From contig CALDLA010000087.1 of assembly GCA_937898415.1 (NCBI GenBank), positions 1 to 46,574 on the forward strand: DNA of 46,574 nucleotides. Direction: 5' to 3'. The notes under the pieces are model-generated. The model searched no databases. It saw nothing but the letters and a program-made list of their open reading frames with translations, and was not told the DNA's origin. Shown here one piece after another: positions 26,896 to 35,338 of the stretch; within the stretch, counting starts at the first letter, position 1, and each line of letters starts with the position of its first letter. The position numbers and the translations under genes are program-made. Origin of the DNA: an uncultured Prevotellaceae bacterium (lineage in GTDB: Bacteria; Bacteroidota; Bacteroidia; Bacteroidales; Bacteroidaceae).

Positions 26896-28001
26896 TTTTT
26901 ATAGCTTTTGTTATAGAATTGCCTTTTAACGACCGTACCAGGGAAAACCTTCTTACGGATTTGGATCTGCACATCGGTGCCAAGGGCGGCATACTGCGTA
27001 TCGACAAGTGCCATGCAGACGCTCTTGTCCGTCGACAGGGTGTGGTAGCCCGTAGTCACCTCACCAATGGTTTCTCCCTCCATGTTGAGCACGGGATATC
27101 CGTGACGGGGAATCGCCTTGTCGTGCAGTTCGATGCCGACGAGCTTGCGGGCCACGCCCTCAGCCTTCTGCTTCGCTAATGCCTCCTTGCCGATGAACTC
27201 CGACTTGTCGAACTTGACAAACATCGTCAGACCGGCCATCACGGGCGAGATCTCCTCGCTGAGCTCATTGCCATAGAGCGGCAGTCCTACTTCGAAGCGC
27301 AGGGTGTCGCGACAACCCAGTCCACAAGGCTGTACCTTGGCAGCAATCAGCTTGTCCCAACACTCACGGATATAGTCGTGCGAGGCATAGATCTCAAAAC
27401 CGTCCTCGCCGGTATAGCCAGTACGGGATAATATCACGTTGCCAACTGTCTTACAGGTATAGAACACCAAGTCCGAGCACTCCAAGCCTAACACGGTCTC
27501 AACGATATGCTCCGACTCCGGGCCCTGGACGGCAATCTGACCGTAGGCCTCCGACTCATTCTTCAACTCGATGTCAAAACCTGCGGCATGTTCCTGCATC
27601 CACGCCCAGTCCTTGTCGATGTTGGCGGCATTGATGACCAGGAAGAAGTCCTGCTCACCTAACTTATAGACCAGCAGGTCGTCGACGGTACCACCATTCT
27701 CATAGCACATCATGCCGTAGAGTATCTTTCCTGTGGGCATGGCCGTCACGTCGTTCGTAAAGATGTGGTTCACATAGCGTTCGGCATCCTTGCCGCGAAC
27801 CGTCACCTCTCCCATGTGTGAGACGTCGAAGAGGCCTGCATGCTCACGGACAGCCGTATGTTCAGGGGCAATGCCCGCTGACTGATAGAGCAGGGGCATG
27901 TCGAAACCGCCGAAGGAGACCATCAGCGCCTGTTGCAGCAGGTGCTTGTCGTGCAGGCATGTCTCCTTGATTGTCTTTCTAAGTTCTTGTCTTATTGCCA
28001 T
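26892..28001 (-). CDS. gcvT: Glycine cleavage system T protein (aminomethyltransferase)
   Basis: A 369-residue enzyme that releases ammonia from the aminomethyl-H intermediate and moves the one-carbon unit to tetrahydrofolate. Recognisable blocks include FDVSHMGEV (~58-66), NGGTVDDLLVYKL, VQGPESEHIV, SRTGYTGEDGFEIY and the C-terminal EVTTGYHTLS. Length is normal. The ATG at 28001 is three bases after the lplA stop, and the 3' end overlaps gcvH. The first ~20 residues (MAIRQELRKTIKETCLHDKH) run a little longer than in many homologues, but no nearer start fits the spacing better. Confidence 0.96.
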   Translation of the reverse strand: MAIRQELRKTIKETCLHDKHLLQQALMVSFGGFDMPLLYQSAGIAPEHTAVREHAGLFDVSHMGEVTVRGKDAERYVNHIFTNDVTAMPTGKILYGMMCYENGGTVDDLLVYKLGEQDFFLVINAANIDKDWAWMQEHAAGFDIELKNESEAYGQIAVQGPESEHIVETVLGLECSDLVFYTCKTVGNVILSRTGYTGEDGFEIYASHDYIRECWDKLIAAKVQPCGLGCRDTLRFEVGLPLYGNELSEEISPVMAGLTMFVKFDKSEFIGKEALAKQKAEGVARKLVGIELHDKAIPRHGYPVLNMEGETIGEVTTGYHTLSTDKSVCMALVDTQYAALGTDVQIQIRKKVFPGTVVKRQFYNKSYKK

Positions 28002-28004
28002 AGG

Positions 28005-28715
28005 TTATTGTAATATTTTGATGAAGTCTTTATCCAAATAGGTCTCTTCCAACTGCTCAATGGCAGCGACCTCGTCCTGCGACAGGACATACGCTCCTTC
28101 GCAGAGGGTACGCTTGATGGTCTGTTTCACATCTTCCAAGCTCAACTGCGTGTACTCCTTGAGCAATGTGATGCGCTGACGGACACTCTCCACGCCTTTT
28201 CGCTGCAGTTTTTCACGACTGGGGGTAATGGCGTGGAGCATGTGCTCCATACAGGTGTCGTAAAGCATGGTGCTGTGAACGATACTGTGTCCTGCCACGT
28301 GGTAGCAGGCCGTGCCACACACTTTCCGACCGTCTATCATAATGTCATTATGACTGGTGCCAACCGCCTCAATGCCTAACTGACGCAGTACCAACAGCAC
28401 CATGTTGACAAAGCGGTTAAAGGCAAAGCCGATATGCTCGCCGGCGGTGACAAACGACCACATCAGGTTGTCGTGGTCAGCATAGACACAGCCGCCGCCG
28501 CTCTTCCGACGGAAGACCTGGATGTCGTGCGTGCGACAGTAGTCGAGGTTCACCTCATTCTCTGCTACCTGATTGCGCCCGAAGATAACGGTCGGTGCCA
28601 CCTGCCATAGGAAGAGGGCGTCTGGCTCGTTCAGGCAACGGGCCACATACTCCTCCATCGCCAGAAAAAATGTCAGACGATGCTTCTTTTCTTCAGGTAG
28701 CTTGATGTACTTCAT
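28005..28715 (-). CDS. lplA: Lipoate-protein ligase A
   Basis: A 236-residue ligase that activates lipoate with ATP and attaches it to lipoyl-domain lysines. The lipoate pocket motif RRKSGGGCVYAD is at 69-80, followed by NLMWSF; the adenylate-binding lysine is probably Lys131 in DGRKVCGTA. It is shorter than E. coli LplA (~338) and lacks a full C-terminal accessory domain, keeping only ~40 helical residues. As first gene of the glycine-cleavage operon its main client is presumably GcvH made from the same transcript. The promoter at 28736-28766 leaves a leader of only about 14 bases, which rules out a glycine riboswitch here. Confidence 0.93.
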   Translation of the reverse strand: MKYIKLPEEKKHRLTFFLAMEEYVARCLNEPDALFLWQVAPTVIFGRNQVAENEVNLDYCRTHDIQVFRRKSGGGCVYADHDNLMWSFVTAGEHIGFAFNRFVNMVLLVLRQLGIEAVGTSHNDIMIDGRKVCGTACYHVAGHSIVHSTMLYDTCMEHMLHAITPSREKLQRKGVESVRQRITLLKEYTQLSLEDVKQTIKRTLCEGAYVLSQDEVAAIEQLEETYLDKDFIKILQ

Positions 28716-28735
28716 ATATTTCAGGTTAGCGTCTG

Positions 28736-28766
28736 CAAATATATGAAGTTTTCATGTAACTTACAA
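28736..28766 (-). promoter_or_regulatory. Promoter for lplA-gcv-lpd operon
   Basis: On the minus strand TATATTTG (28736-28743) lies 20 bases after TTG (28764-28766). It fits in the 45-base gap between panE and lplA. The transcript should begin near 28729, 14 bases before the ATG. Confidence 0.7.
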
Positions 28767-29666
28767 GTTTTTCTCCAAGAATTTTAGTTCGGCCTCCAGC
28801 ATTTCCAGTTTCGACATGCGGAAGCCGGCTTTGCGGGCTGTCTCTATCGGACGGGTATAGAGATAGTAAATCTCCATCCTGCGATGGAAATCATAGTCCA
28901 AACGCATCGACGGCGAATAAGGGGTCATCTCGTCGGTCATCTGGATCATCTTATCGACAAAAGCCTCATCCACACCATTGACGCCCAATGCCCTTGCAGC
29001 GCCGACAACCTCCATCATCTGTTCGCGGATAAGCTGACGGGTGGCCGGGTGCTTCAACAGCTCGTCGGTCTGGGCATGCAAGGCCACGGTCATGCCGTTG
29101 AAAGGCATGTTCCACACGGCCTTCTTCCATCGTGCCTCGTGATACTCCACCAGTCCCGTCTCGATACCGGCCTCGCGGAACTCGCTGACGACAGCCTGCA
29201 TCAGGGCCTCGCCCTTACACGAGTAGTTGGCCAGGTTGATACTGCCGTAGCACTGGTGGTTCACCCGACCGTGCTCCGTCTTGGCCGAGCAGATGAAGGC
29301 CAGACCGGCTGCCAACTGTACGCCGGGGAAGTCGCGCTGCACGTCTTCCTCGACGCCGATGCCATTCTGGATGAGCACCACCAACGTGCGGGGGTGCAGC
29401 AACGGAGGCAGCAACTCTTTCAGTTTATCGTTGTTCACCGACTTCAGGCAGACCAGCACCACGTCGCACTGCGGCATGTCGGCGGTATTGTTATAGGCAT
29501 TTGCCTGAATATGGAACGACCCGTCACAGGAATCGACCTGCAGACCGTTCTTCTTCACATACTCATAATCCGAGCGGAAGAGGAAATGCACCTCCTGACC
29601 AGCCTTCGCCAGCTTTCCGCCATAGTATCCGCCTATGGCTCCAGAACCAATAACACCGTATCTCAT
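28761..29666 (-). CDS. panE: 2-dehydropantoate 2-reductase
   Basis: A 301-residue NADPH enzyme of pantothenate (coenzyme A) synthesis, or a close ApbA-family relative. The dinucleotide loop GSGAIGGYYGG is at residues 7-17; VLVCLKSVNN and LIQNGIG are typical, as is the catalytic-lysine block WKKAVWNMPFN (Lys in KK) and the PSMRLDYDFHRRMEI region near the end. I start at the ATG 29666 (MRYGVIG); the open frame goes on to 29693, but that would begin inside the -7 box at 29691-29698. The gene is divergent from dxs, sharing a 90-base control region full of heptamer repeats. Confidence 0.9.
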   Translation of the reverse strand: MRYGVIGSGAIGGYYGGKLAKAGQEVHFLFRSDYEYVKKNGLQVDSCDGSFHIQANAYNNTADMPQCDVVLVCLKSVNNDKLKELLPPLLHPRTLVVLIQNGIGVEEDVQRDFPGVQLAAGLAFICSAKTEHGRVNHQCYGSINLANYSCKGEALMQAVVSEFREAGIETGLVEYHEARWKKAVWNMPFNGMTVALHAQTDELLKHPATRQLIREQMMEVVGAARALGVNGVDEAFVDKMIQMTDEMTPYSPSMRLDYDFHRRMEIYYLYTRPIETARKAGFRMSKLEMLEAELKFLEKNL

Positions 29667-29690
29667 ATCGTCTTTTTCAATTTTTGGGTG

Positions 29691-29698
29691 CAAAATTA
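29691..29698 (-). promoter_or_regulatory. -7 promoter box for panE
   Basis: The minus strand reads TAATTTTG, matching TAnnTTTG, 24 bases before the ATG at 29666. The TTATGAA heptamers lie where its -33 element would be. Confidence 0.6.
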
Positions 29699-29706
29699 TA
29701 AAATAA

Positions 29707-29734
29707 TTATGAATTATGAATTATGAATTATGAA
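29707..29734. repeat. Heptamer tandem repeat, four exact copies of TTATGAA
   Basis: Copies at 29707-29713, 29714-29720, 29721-29727 and 29728-29734. The array fills the space between the divergent panE and dxs -7 boxes and covers the expected -33 positions of both. Confidence 0.92.
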
Positions 29735-29741
29735 TTTTTTG

Positions 29742-29749
29742 TATCTTTG
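29742..29749 (+). promoter_or_regulatory. -7 promoter box for dxs-trk operon
   Basis: TATCTTTG, an exact match. Only 7 bases separate it from the ATG at 29757, so the transcript should have almost no 5' leader. Confidence 0.75.
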
Positions 29750-29756
29750 CACCCAA

Positions 29757-31652
29757 ATGGAAAAACAGCAATTAGGTCTGCTTAAAAGTATTGACTATCC
29801 AGCAGACCTCAGAAAGTTGTCGATTGACGATTTACCGAAGGTCTGCAAGGAACTGCGGCAGGACATTGTCGAAGAGCTGTCGGTGAACCCGGGACACCTG
29901 GCATCGAGCCTCGGCGTCGTGGAACTGACGGTAGCACTGCACTATGTTTTCGACACACCCAACGACCGCATTGTCTGGGATGTGGGGCATCAGGCCTACG
30001 GACATAAGATACTGACGGGACGACGCGAGCAGTTTGCGACCAACCGCAAGCTGGGCGGCATACGCCCGTTCCCGTCACCCCAGGAGAGCGAATACGACAC
30101 GTTTGCCTGCGGCCACGCCTCGAACAGCATCTCGGCTGCTCTCGGTATGGCCGTGGCATCCTCAAAAGAGGAGAGAGGAGAGAGGAGAGAGGAGAGAAAA
30201 GTCGTGGCCGTCATCGGCGATGGCGCCATGTCGGGCGGACTGGCCTTCGAGGGGCTGAACAACGTGTCGTCGTCGCCCAACAACCTGCTCATCATCCTGA
30301 ACGACAACAACATGTCCATCGACCGTTCCGTGGGCGGCATGAAGCAATACCTGTTAGGCCTCAACACCAACAAGACCTACAACGCCATCCGTTTCAAGAC
30401 GGAACGGTGGCTGCACGGCCGAGGCATGATGAACGACGACCGCCGCAAGGGACTGATCCGACTGTCGAACGCGCTGAAGAGTGCCATCTCCCACCAGCAG
30501 AATATCTTCGAGGGCATGAACATACGCTACTTCGGACCCTTCGACGGCCACGACGTCAAGGAACTGGTACGCATCCTGCGACAAATCAAGGACATGGAAG
30601 GACCGAAACTGCTGCACCTGCACACCCAGAAGGGCCATGGCTATGCTCCGGCCGAGAAGGATGTCACCACCTGGCACGCACCGGGAAAGTTCAATCCAGA
30701 GACAGGCGAACGCATCGTGAACAACGACCCCAGCCTGCCTCAGAAGTACCAGGACGTCTTCGGCTACACCTTGCTGGAACTGGCCGAACAGAACCCGAAG
30801 ATTGTGGGCGTCACACCGGCCATGCCCACGGGCTGCTCCATGAACATCATGATGAAGGCCATGCCCGACCGCACGTTTGACGTCGGCATTGCCGAGGGCC
30901 ACGCGGTGACCTTCTCAGGCGGCATGGCCAAGGACGGACTGATACCCTTCTGCAACATCTATTCGGCCTTCGCACAGCGGGCCTACGACCATATCATCCA
31001 CGACGTGGCCCTGCTCGGGCTCCACGTCGTCTTCTGCTTTGACCGCGCCGGACTGGTCGGCGAGGACGGCCCCACCCACCACGGAGCCTTCGACCTGGCA
31101 GCCCTGCGCCCCATCCCCAACCTCACCATCGCCTCGCCCATGGACGAGCACGAGCTGCGCCGGTTGATGTACACGGCCCAGCTGCCCGACAAGGGACCTT
31201 TCGTCATCCGCTATCCACGGGGCGGCGGTGTCCTCAAGGACTGGCGCTGCCCGCTGGAGGAAATCAAGGTGGGCACTGGTCGCCGACTGCGTGAGGGCGG
31301 CGACGCTGACGTGGCCGTCCTGTCCATCGGACCTATCGGCAACGAGGCCCTGCAGGCCGCCGAGGCTACGGGGGCTGCCATGTACGACATGCGGTTCCTG
31401 AAGCCACTGGACGAAGACATCCTGCAGGAAGTGGGCCGGAGGTACAAGCGCATCGTGACCGTCGAGAACGGTGTCCGCAACGGCGGACTGGGCTCGGCCG
31501 TCATGGAGTGGCTCAACGACCACGGCTACACCACCCACGTCACCCGTCTCGGACTGCCCGACGACCGTTTCGTGGAGCACGGCACCGTCAGCGAACTACA
31601 GAAAATCGTCGGCATCGACGTTGAGAGTATCAAAAAAGCCATCGCAAAATGA
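29757..31652 (+). CDS. dxs: 1-deoxy-D-xylulose-5-phosphate synthase
   Basis: A 631-residue thiamine-diphosphate enzyme that joins pyruvate and glyceraldehyde 3-phosphate, the first step of the MEP isoprenoid pathway (ispD is at 5507). Typical motifs: WDVGHQAYGHKILTGRR, the ThDP motif GDGAMSGG ... NDNNMSID, DVGIAEGHAVTFSGGMA, and DRAGLVGEDGPTHHG. The start is set at 29757 (MEKQQLG), because the longer frame from 29730 begins upstream of the -7 box. Residues ~137-149 (SKEERGERREERK) are an insertion between the GMAVAS helix and VVAVIGDG, encoded by four 7-base repeats; the net reading frame is kept. The end overlaps trkA by 4 bases. Confidence 0.95.
   Translation: MEKQQLGLLKSIDYPADLRKLSIDDLPKVCKELRQDIVEELSVNPGHLASSLGVVELTVALHYVFDTPNDRIVWDVGHQAYGHKILTGRREQFATNRKLGGIRPFPSPQESEYDTFACGHASNSISAALGMAVASSKEERGERREERKVVAVIGDGAMSGGLAFEGLNNVSSSPNNLLIILNDNNMSIDRSVGGMKQYLLGLNTNKTYNAIRFKTERWLHGRGMMNDDRRKGLIRLSNALKSAISHQQNIFEGMNIRYFGPFDGHDVKELVRILRQIKDMEGPKLLHLHTQKGHGYAPAEKDVTTWHAPGKFNPETGERIVNNDPSLPQKYQDVFGYTLLELAEQNPKIVGVTPAMPTGCSMNIMMKAMPDRTFDVGIAEGHAVTFSGGMAKDGLIPFCNIYSAFAQRAYDHIIHDVALLGLHVVFCFDRAGLVGEDGPTHHGAFDLAALRPIPNLTIASPMDEHELRRLMYTAQLPDKGPFVIRYPRGGGVLKDWRCPLEEIKVGTGRRLREGGDADVAVLSIGPIGNEALQAAEATGAAMYDMRFLKPLDEDILQEVGRRYKRIVTVENGVRNGGLGSAVMEWLNDHGYTTHVTRLGLPDDRFVEHGTVSELQKIVGIDVESIKKAIAK
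30164..30201 (+). repeat. Heptamer tandem repeat inside dxs (GAGAGAG x3 + GAGAGAA)
   Basis: The four units are at 30171-30198, preceded by AAAAGAG (30164-30170). They encode a charged Glu/Arg insertion in DXS. Because 7 is not a multiple of 3, gain or loss of one or two copies would break the frame. Confidence 0.92.
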
Positions 31653-33004
31653 AAATAGTCATTGTAGGAGCGGGAGCCGTGGGCACCCACCTGTCGAAAC
31701 TACTGTCGCGTGAACATCAGGACTGTGTACTCATCGACGACAACGAGGAACGTCTGGAGGGCGTGGCCGAATACGACGTCATGACCTACAATGCACTGCC
31801 CACCAGCATCAACGCCCTGAAGGAGGCGGGTGCCGACAAGGCCGACCTCTTCGTCGGCGTCACCACCGAGGAGAGTACCAACATCTCGGCCTGCATCATC
31901 GCCCATGCCCTCGGCGCCAAGAAGACGGTGGCGCGCATCGACAACTACGAATACCTGAAACCCCAGAACCAGAAGTTCTTCCAGCAGTTGGGCATCGACT
32001 CCATGGTCTATCCCGAGGTGCTGGCGGCCATCGACATCACCAACGGCCTGAAGCTGTCGTGGGTACGGCAGCGGTGGGACGTCCACGACGGAGCCCTGGT
32101 CCTGCTGGGCATCAAGCTGCGGGCTGGCTGCGAGATACTGAACCAGCCGCTGAAAGACCTCTGCGGACCTGAGGACCCCTACCACGTGGTGGCCATCAAA
32201 CGGCAGGGAGAGACCATCATCCCGGGCGGTCTCGACATGCTGCAGCTCAACGACCTGACCTACTTCATGACCACCAAGGAGTACATCCCCTATATCCGCA
32301 AGATTGTGGGAAAGGAGCACTACGCCGACGTCCACAACGTCATCATCATGGGGGGCGGCAAGACGGCGGTCCGCGCAGCGTTGACCATCCCCGACTATAT
32401 GAACGTCAAGATCATTGAGAAGGATGCCGAACGCTGCGAAAAACTCAACCAGCTGTTGGCTGGCAGCGACGCCATGGTCATCCACGGCGACGGACGCGAC
32501 CTGGGACTGCTCGAGGAGGAGGGCATCAAGACCACACAGGCCTTCGTGGCCCTGACGGGCAATGCCGAGACCAACATCCTGGCCTGTCTGACGGCCAAGA
32601 AGCTGGGGGTGCGCAAGACGGTCGCCATGGTCGAGAACCTCGACTACGTATCAATGGCCGAGGGACTGGACATCGGCACCATCATCAACAAGAAGACGGT
32701 GGCCGCCAGCCACATCTACCAGATGATGCTCGACGCCGACGTCAGCAACCTGCGCTCGCTGATGCTCGTCGACTCCGAGGTGGCCGAGTTCGTGGCGGCC
32801 GAGGGGTCACGCGTCACCAAGCGCGCCGTCAAGGACCTGGGACTGCCCTTCGGCGTCACCATCGGCGGACTGGTACGCGACGGCGAGGGAATGCTCGTCA
32901 GCGGTAACTCCCAGATACAGGCCGGCGACTCCGTCATGGTCTTCTGTCATGAGCAGAAACTGAAACACCTCGAACGCTTCTTCAAGAAGAATGTGATATG
33001 GTAA
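31649..33004 (+). CDS. trkA: Trk potassium uptake regulatory subunit TrkA
   Basis: A 451-residue cytoplasmic protein with two RCK units, each a Rossmann NAD-binding part plus a TrkA-C part. The first loop is GAGAVG (7-12) with the acidic end of strand 2 in VLIDDNEERL; the second begins at ~230 (NVIIMGGGKTAVRAAL) with KIIEKDAERCEKL. TrkA gates the TrkH channel in response to bound nucleotide. It overlaps dxs by 4 bases and trkH by 7, so the regulator and the channel are co-made. Linkage to dxs looks like transcriptional convenience; I see no functional reason. Confidence 0.95.
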   Translation: MKIVIVGAGAVGTHLSKLLSREHQDCVLIDDNEERLEGVAEYDVMTYNALPTSINALKEAGADKADLFVGVTTEESTNISACIIAHALGAKKTVARIDNYEYLKPQNQKFFQQLGIDSMVYPEVLAAIDITNGLKLSWVRQRWDVHDGALVLLGIKLRAGCEILNQPLKDLCGPEDPYHVVAIKRQGETIIPGGLDMLQLNDLTYFMTTKEYIPYIRKIVGKEHYADVHNVIIMGGGKTAVRAALTIPDYMNVKIIEKDAERCEKLNQLLAGSDAMVIHGDGRDLGLLEEEGIKTTQAFVALTGNAETNILACLTAKKLGVRKTVAMVENLDYVSMAEGLDIGTIINKKTVAASHIYQMMLDADVSNLRSLMLVDSEVAEFVAAEGSRVTKRAVKDLGLPFGVTIGGLVRDGEGMLVSGNSQIQAGDSVMVFCHEQKLKHLERFFKKNVIW

Positions 33005-34458
33005 ACTTCCGCATTATCTATAAGATCATCGGCTCACTGCTCTTCATCGAGGCCCTCTTCATGGGCTGGTGCCTCGCCGTGGCCTTCAGCCAGCACGAGG
33101 ACGACATGCTGGCCTTCCTGCTGTCGATGCTGCTGACCTTCGGATTCGGATTCGTTTTCCTCTTCATGGGCCGCCATGCCGAGAACTCGCTGAGCCGCCG
33201 CGACGCCTACGTCGTAGTGACGGCCGTGTGGGTCATCTTCTCGCTGTTCGGCATGTTCCCCTTCCTCATCCACGGCAGCATCACCAGCCTCACCGACGCC
33301 TTCTTCGAGACGATGTCGGGATTCACCACCACCGGTGCCACCATCCTCGACGACGTGGAGTGCCTGCCCCACGGCATCCTCTTCTGGCGCTCGCTCATGC
33401 AGTGGATAGGCGGTCTGGGAATCGTGTTCTTCACCATCGCCATCCTGCCCTCGCTCGTCGGCGGCAGCGTCAAGATCTTCGCCGCCGAGGCCACCGGCCC
33501 CATCAAGGCCAAGATGCACCCGCGACTCACCACGTCGGCCAAATGGATCTGGACGGTCTACCTGCTGCTCACCGTTGCCTGCGGACTGTCCTACTGGGGA
33601 GCCGGCATGGACTGGTTCGAGGCCATGAACTACTCAATGACGACGACGGCCACCGGCGGATTCTCCATCCACAATGACGGGACGGCCGTCTTCAACTCGC
33701 CGTCCATCGACTACGTCTCCATCCTCTTCCAGTTCCTCTCAGGCGTCAACTTCACCTTATTATATATAAGCATCTTCAAACTGCGCCTCAGCGCCCTGCT
33801 GAGGAACACGGAGTTCAAGCTCTACCTGTGCATCGTCATCGGCACCACCCTGTGGATAGCCTACCTGCTGCTGACGCGGCTGGACTACTCCTTAGAGCAC
33901 GCCTTCCGCTCGGCCCTGTTCCACGTCGTCTCATTCATGACCACCACCGGCGTGCTGGCCGGCGACAACCTGGCCGAGTGGCCCGTCATCACCTGGATAC
34001 TCCTGGGCACCGTCATGTACCTCGGGGCCTGCGCCGGCAGCACCAGCGGCGGCTTCAAGTGCATCCGCAGTGCCATGCTGCTACAGATGCTGCGCAACAG
34101 CTTCCGACAAATACTGCACCCCAACGCCGTGCTGCCCGTACGCATCAACGGCCAGAGCATCCCGCAGTCAAAGCTCGTCGCACTCTTCGCCTTCTTCACC
34201 CTCACCGTCATCATGGTCATCGTCACGGCTGCCATCATGGTCGTCGCCGGCGTCGACAACATCAACGCCGCCACCATCGCCCTCAGCTGCGTCGGCAACG
34301 TCGGCCCCTCGTTGAGCACGGAGATAGGCCCCGTCATGTCGTGGTCGATGCTGCCCGCCTACATCAAGTGGACGCTCTGCCTGCTGATGCTCATGGGGCG
34401 ACTCGAAATCATGACCGTCCTCGTACTCTTCACCCGCGCCTTCTGGAAAGAAAACTAA
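32998..34458 (+). CDS. trkH: Trk potassium uptake channel subunit TrkH
   Basis: A 486-residue inner-membrane channel with about ten membrane helices. The four pore loops are visible as SGFTTTGATIL (~105-115), TTTATGGFSIHND (~215-227), FMTTTGVLAGDN and CVGNVGPSLS, each with the Gly of the potassium filter. Length is normal. The ATG at 32998 lies inside the end of trkA (7-base overlap). It is followed after 39 bases by a cytidylate-kinase-like gene in the same direction; no terminator separates them. Confidence 0.96.
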   Translation: MVNFRIIYKIIGSLLFIEALFMGWCLAVAFSQHEDDMLAFLLSMLLTFGFGFVFLFMGRHAENSLSRRDAYVVVTAVWVIFSLFGMFPFLIHGSITSLTDAFFETMSGFTTTGATILDDVECLPHGILFWRSLMQWIGGLGIVFFTIAILPSLVGGSVKIFAAEATGPIKAKMHPRLTTSAKWIWTVYLLLTVACGLSYWGAGMDWFEAMNYSMTTTATGGFSIHNDGTAVFNSPSIDYVSILFQFLSGVNFTLLYISIFKLRLSALLRNTEFKLYLCIVIGTTLWIAYLLLTRLDYSLEHAFRSALFHVVSFMTTTGVLAGDNLAEWPVITWILLGTVMYLGACAGSTSGGFKCIRSAMLLQMLRNSFRQILHPNAVLPVRINGQSIPQSKLVALFAFFTLTVIMVIVTAAIMVVAGVDNINAATIALSCVGNVGPSLSTEIGPVMSWSMLPAYIKWTLCLLMLMGRLEIMTVLVLFTRAFWKEN

Positions 34459-34497
34459 ACATAAGAATCTGCAAATAACCAAAAACATCCAACAACT

Positions 34498-35136
34498 ATG
34501 AACAAGAACGAGAAATTTGTCATCACCATCAATCGTGAGTTAGGAAGTGGCGGCCGCACCGTGGGCCGCAAGTTGGCTCAGCGGCTGGGCGTGGAGTTCT
34601 ACGACAAGGCCGTCGTCAAGGGCCTGCAGGATCAGTACCACCTCACCACCGAGGAAATCGAGAAGCTGAAAGGCCGCAAGCAAGGTTGGTGGGCCGACTT
34701 CAAGCGCCAGCTGTTCGTCGGGCCGAGTACATCAGCCAACTACTACATCCCGAAAATGGGCGACGAGCCCGAACTCTTAGATACCGATGAAGTGTTCAAG
34801 GCCGAGACCATGATCCTGAAGGACATCGCCGCCGAGGAGTCGTGCGTCGTCGCAGGCCGCTCAGGCTTCTACGTGTTCCGCACTCACCCTAACCACCTCA
34901 GCATCCTCATCCAGGCCTCCATGCCCTTCCGCGTGGAACGGGTCGCCCGCAAGCAGAAAATGACCGAGGATGAGGCACGCAAGACCATCGACCGCATTGA
35001 CAAGATGCGCGAGAACTACGTCAACAAGTACACCCACACCTCGCGCTACGACACCCGCAACTACCAGCTCGTCATCGAGGCCGACGGCAAGACCGAGGAC
35101 GAGATTGTAGACCTCATCATGCAGTATATTGGCTAA
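34498..35136 (+). CDS. Cytidylate kinase-like family protein
   Basis: A 212-residue P-loop kinase-like protein. It begins with FVITINRELGSGGRTVGRKLA, in which GSGGRTVG replaces a classic Walker A, as in the Cytidylate_kin2 family (PF13189); VEFYDK, CVVAGRSGFYVF and RVERVARKQKMTEDEA follow in the positions of the lid and NMP-binding parts. The family is common in gut anaerobes next to transport genes; true substrates are unknown, and housekeeping CMP kinase is normally a different gene. It is the last gene of the dxs-trk run. Confidence 0.82.
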   Translation: MNKNEKFVITINRELGSGGRTVGRKLAQRLGVEFYDKAVVKGLQDQYHLTTEEIEKLKGRKQGWWADFKRQLFVGPSTSANYYIPKMGDEPELLDTDEVFKAETMILKDIAAEESCVVAGRSGFYVFRTHPNHLSILIQASMPFRVERVARKQKMTEDEARKTIDRIDKMRENYVNKYTHTSRYDTRNYQLVIEADGKTEDEIVDLIMQYIG

Positions 35137-35163
35137 AAATGGGCCGCCAAACTATTATCTCCG

Positions 35164-35190
35164 CCCCATTGAACTGGGAGTTCCATGGGG
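35164..35190. other. Intergenic hairpin after the cytidylate-kinase-like gene
   Basis: CCCCAT-T-GAAC, loop TGGGA, GTTC-C-ATGGGG: ten pairs with one T/C mismatch. No T-tract follows, so it is not a standard terminator. The gap 35137-35338 holds nothing else apart from the next promoter. Confidence 0.45.
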
Positions 35191-35291
35191 TGGAACTATG
35201 TTCTTGGCGAAGCACTTCAGGCTAAGACATAGTCTTGAAGGTACAACGATTTCGCTACCTATTAACAAAGTTATTTTTTGAGGGAATTTCC

Positions 35292-35322
35292 TTGTATGAT
35301 TCAAGGAAAGTTCGTATCTTTG
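35292..35322 (+). promoter_or_regulatory. Promoter for DUF6722-like small gene
   Basis: TTG (35292-35294) and TATCTTTG (35315-35322) are 20 bases apart. The ATG at 35339 follows 16 bases after the box. Confidence 0.7.
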
Positions 35323-35338
35323 CAGCGAGAAGCCGCAA

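Noticed and set aside
28716..28760. Possible glycine riboswitch before the gcv operon
   Set aside because: The leader after the predicted promoter is about 14 bases, too short for any riboswitch.
29707..29751. A CRISPR array or prophage attachment repeat in the repeat-rich gaps
   Set aside because: The units are 7-10 bases with no spacers, and there are no cas or integrase genes.
30915..31580. 221-codon open frame antisense to dxs
   Set aside because: DXS is certain on the plus strand; the antisense frame has shadow composition and no domain.
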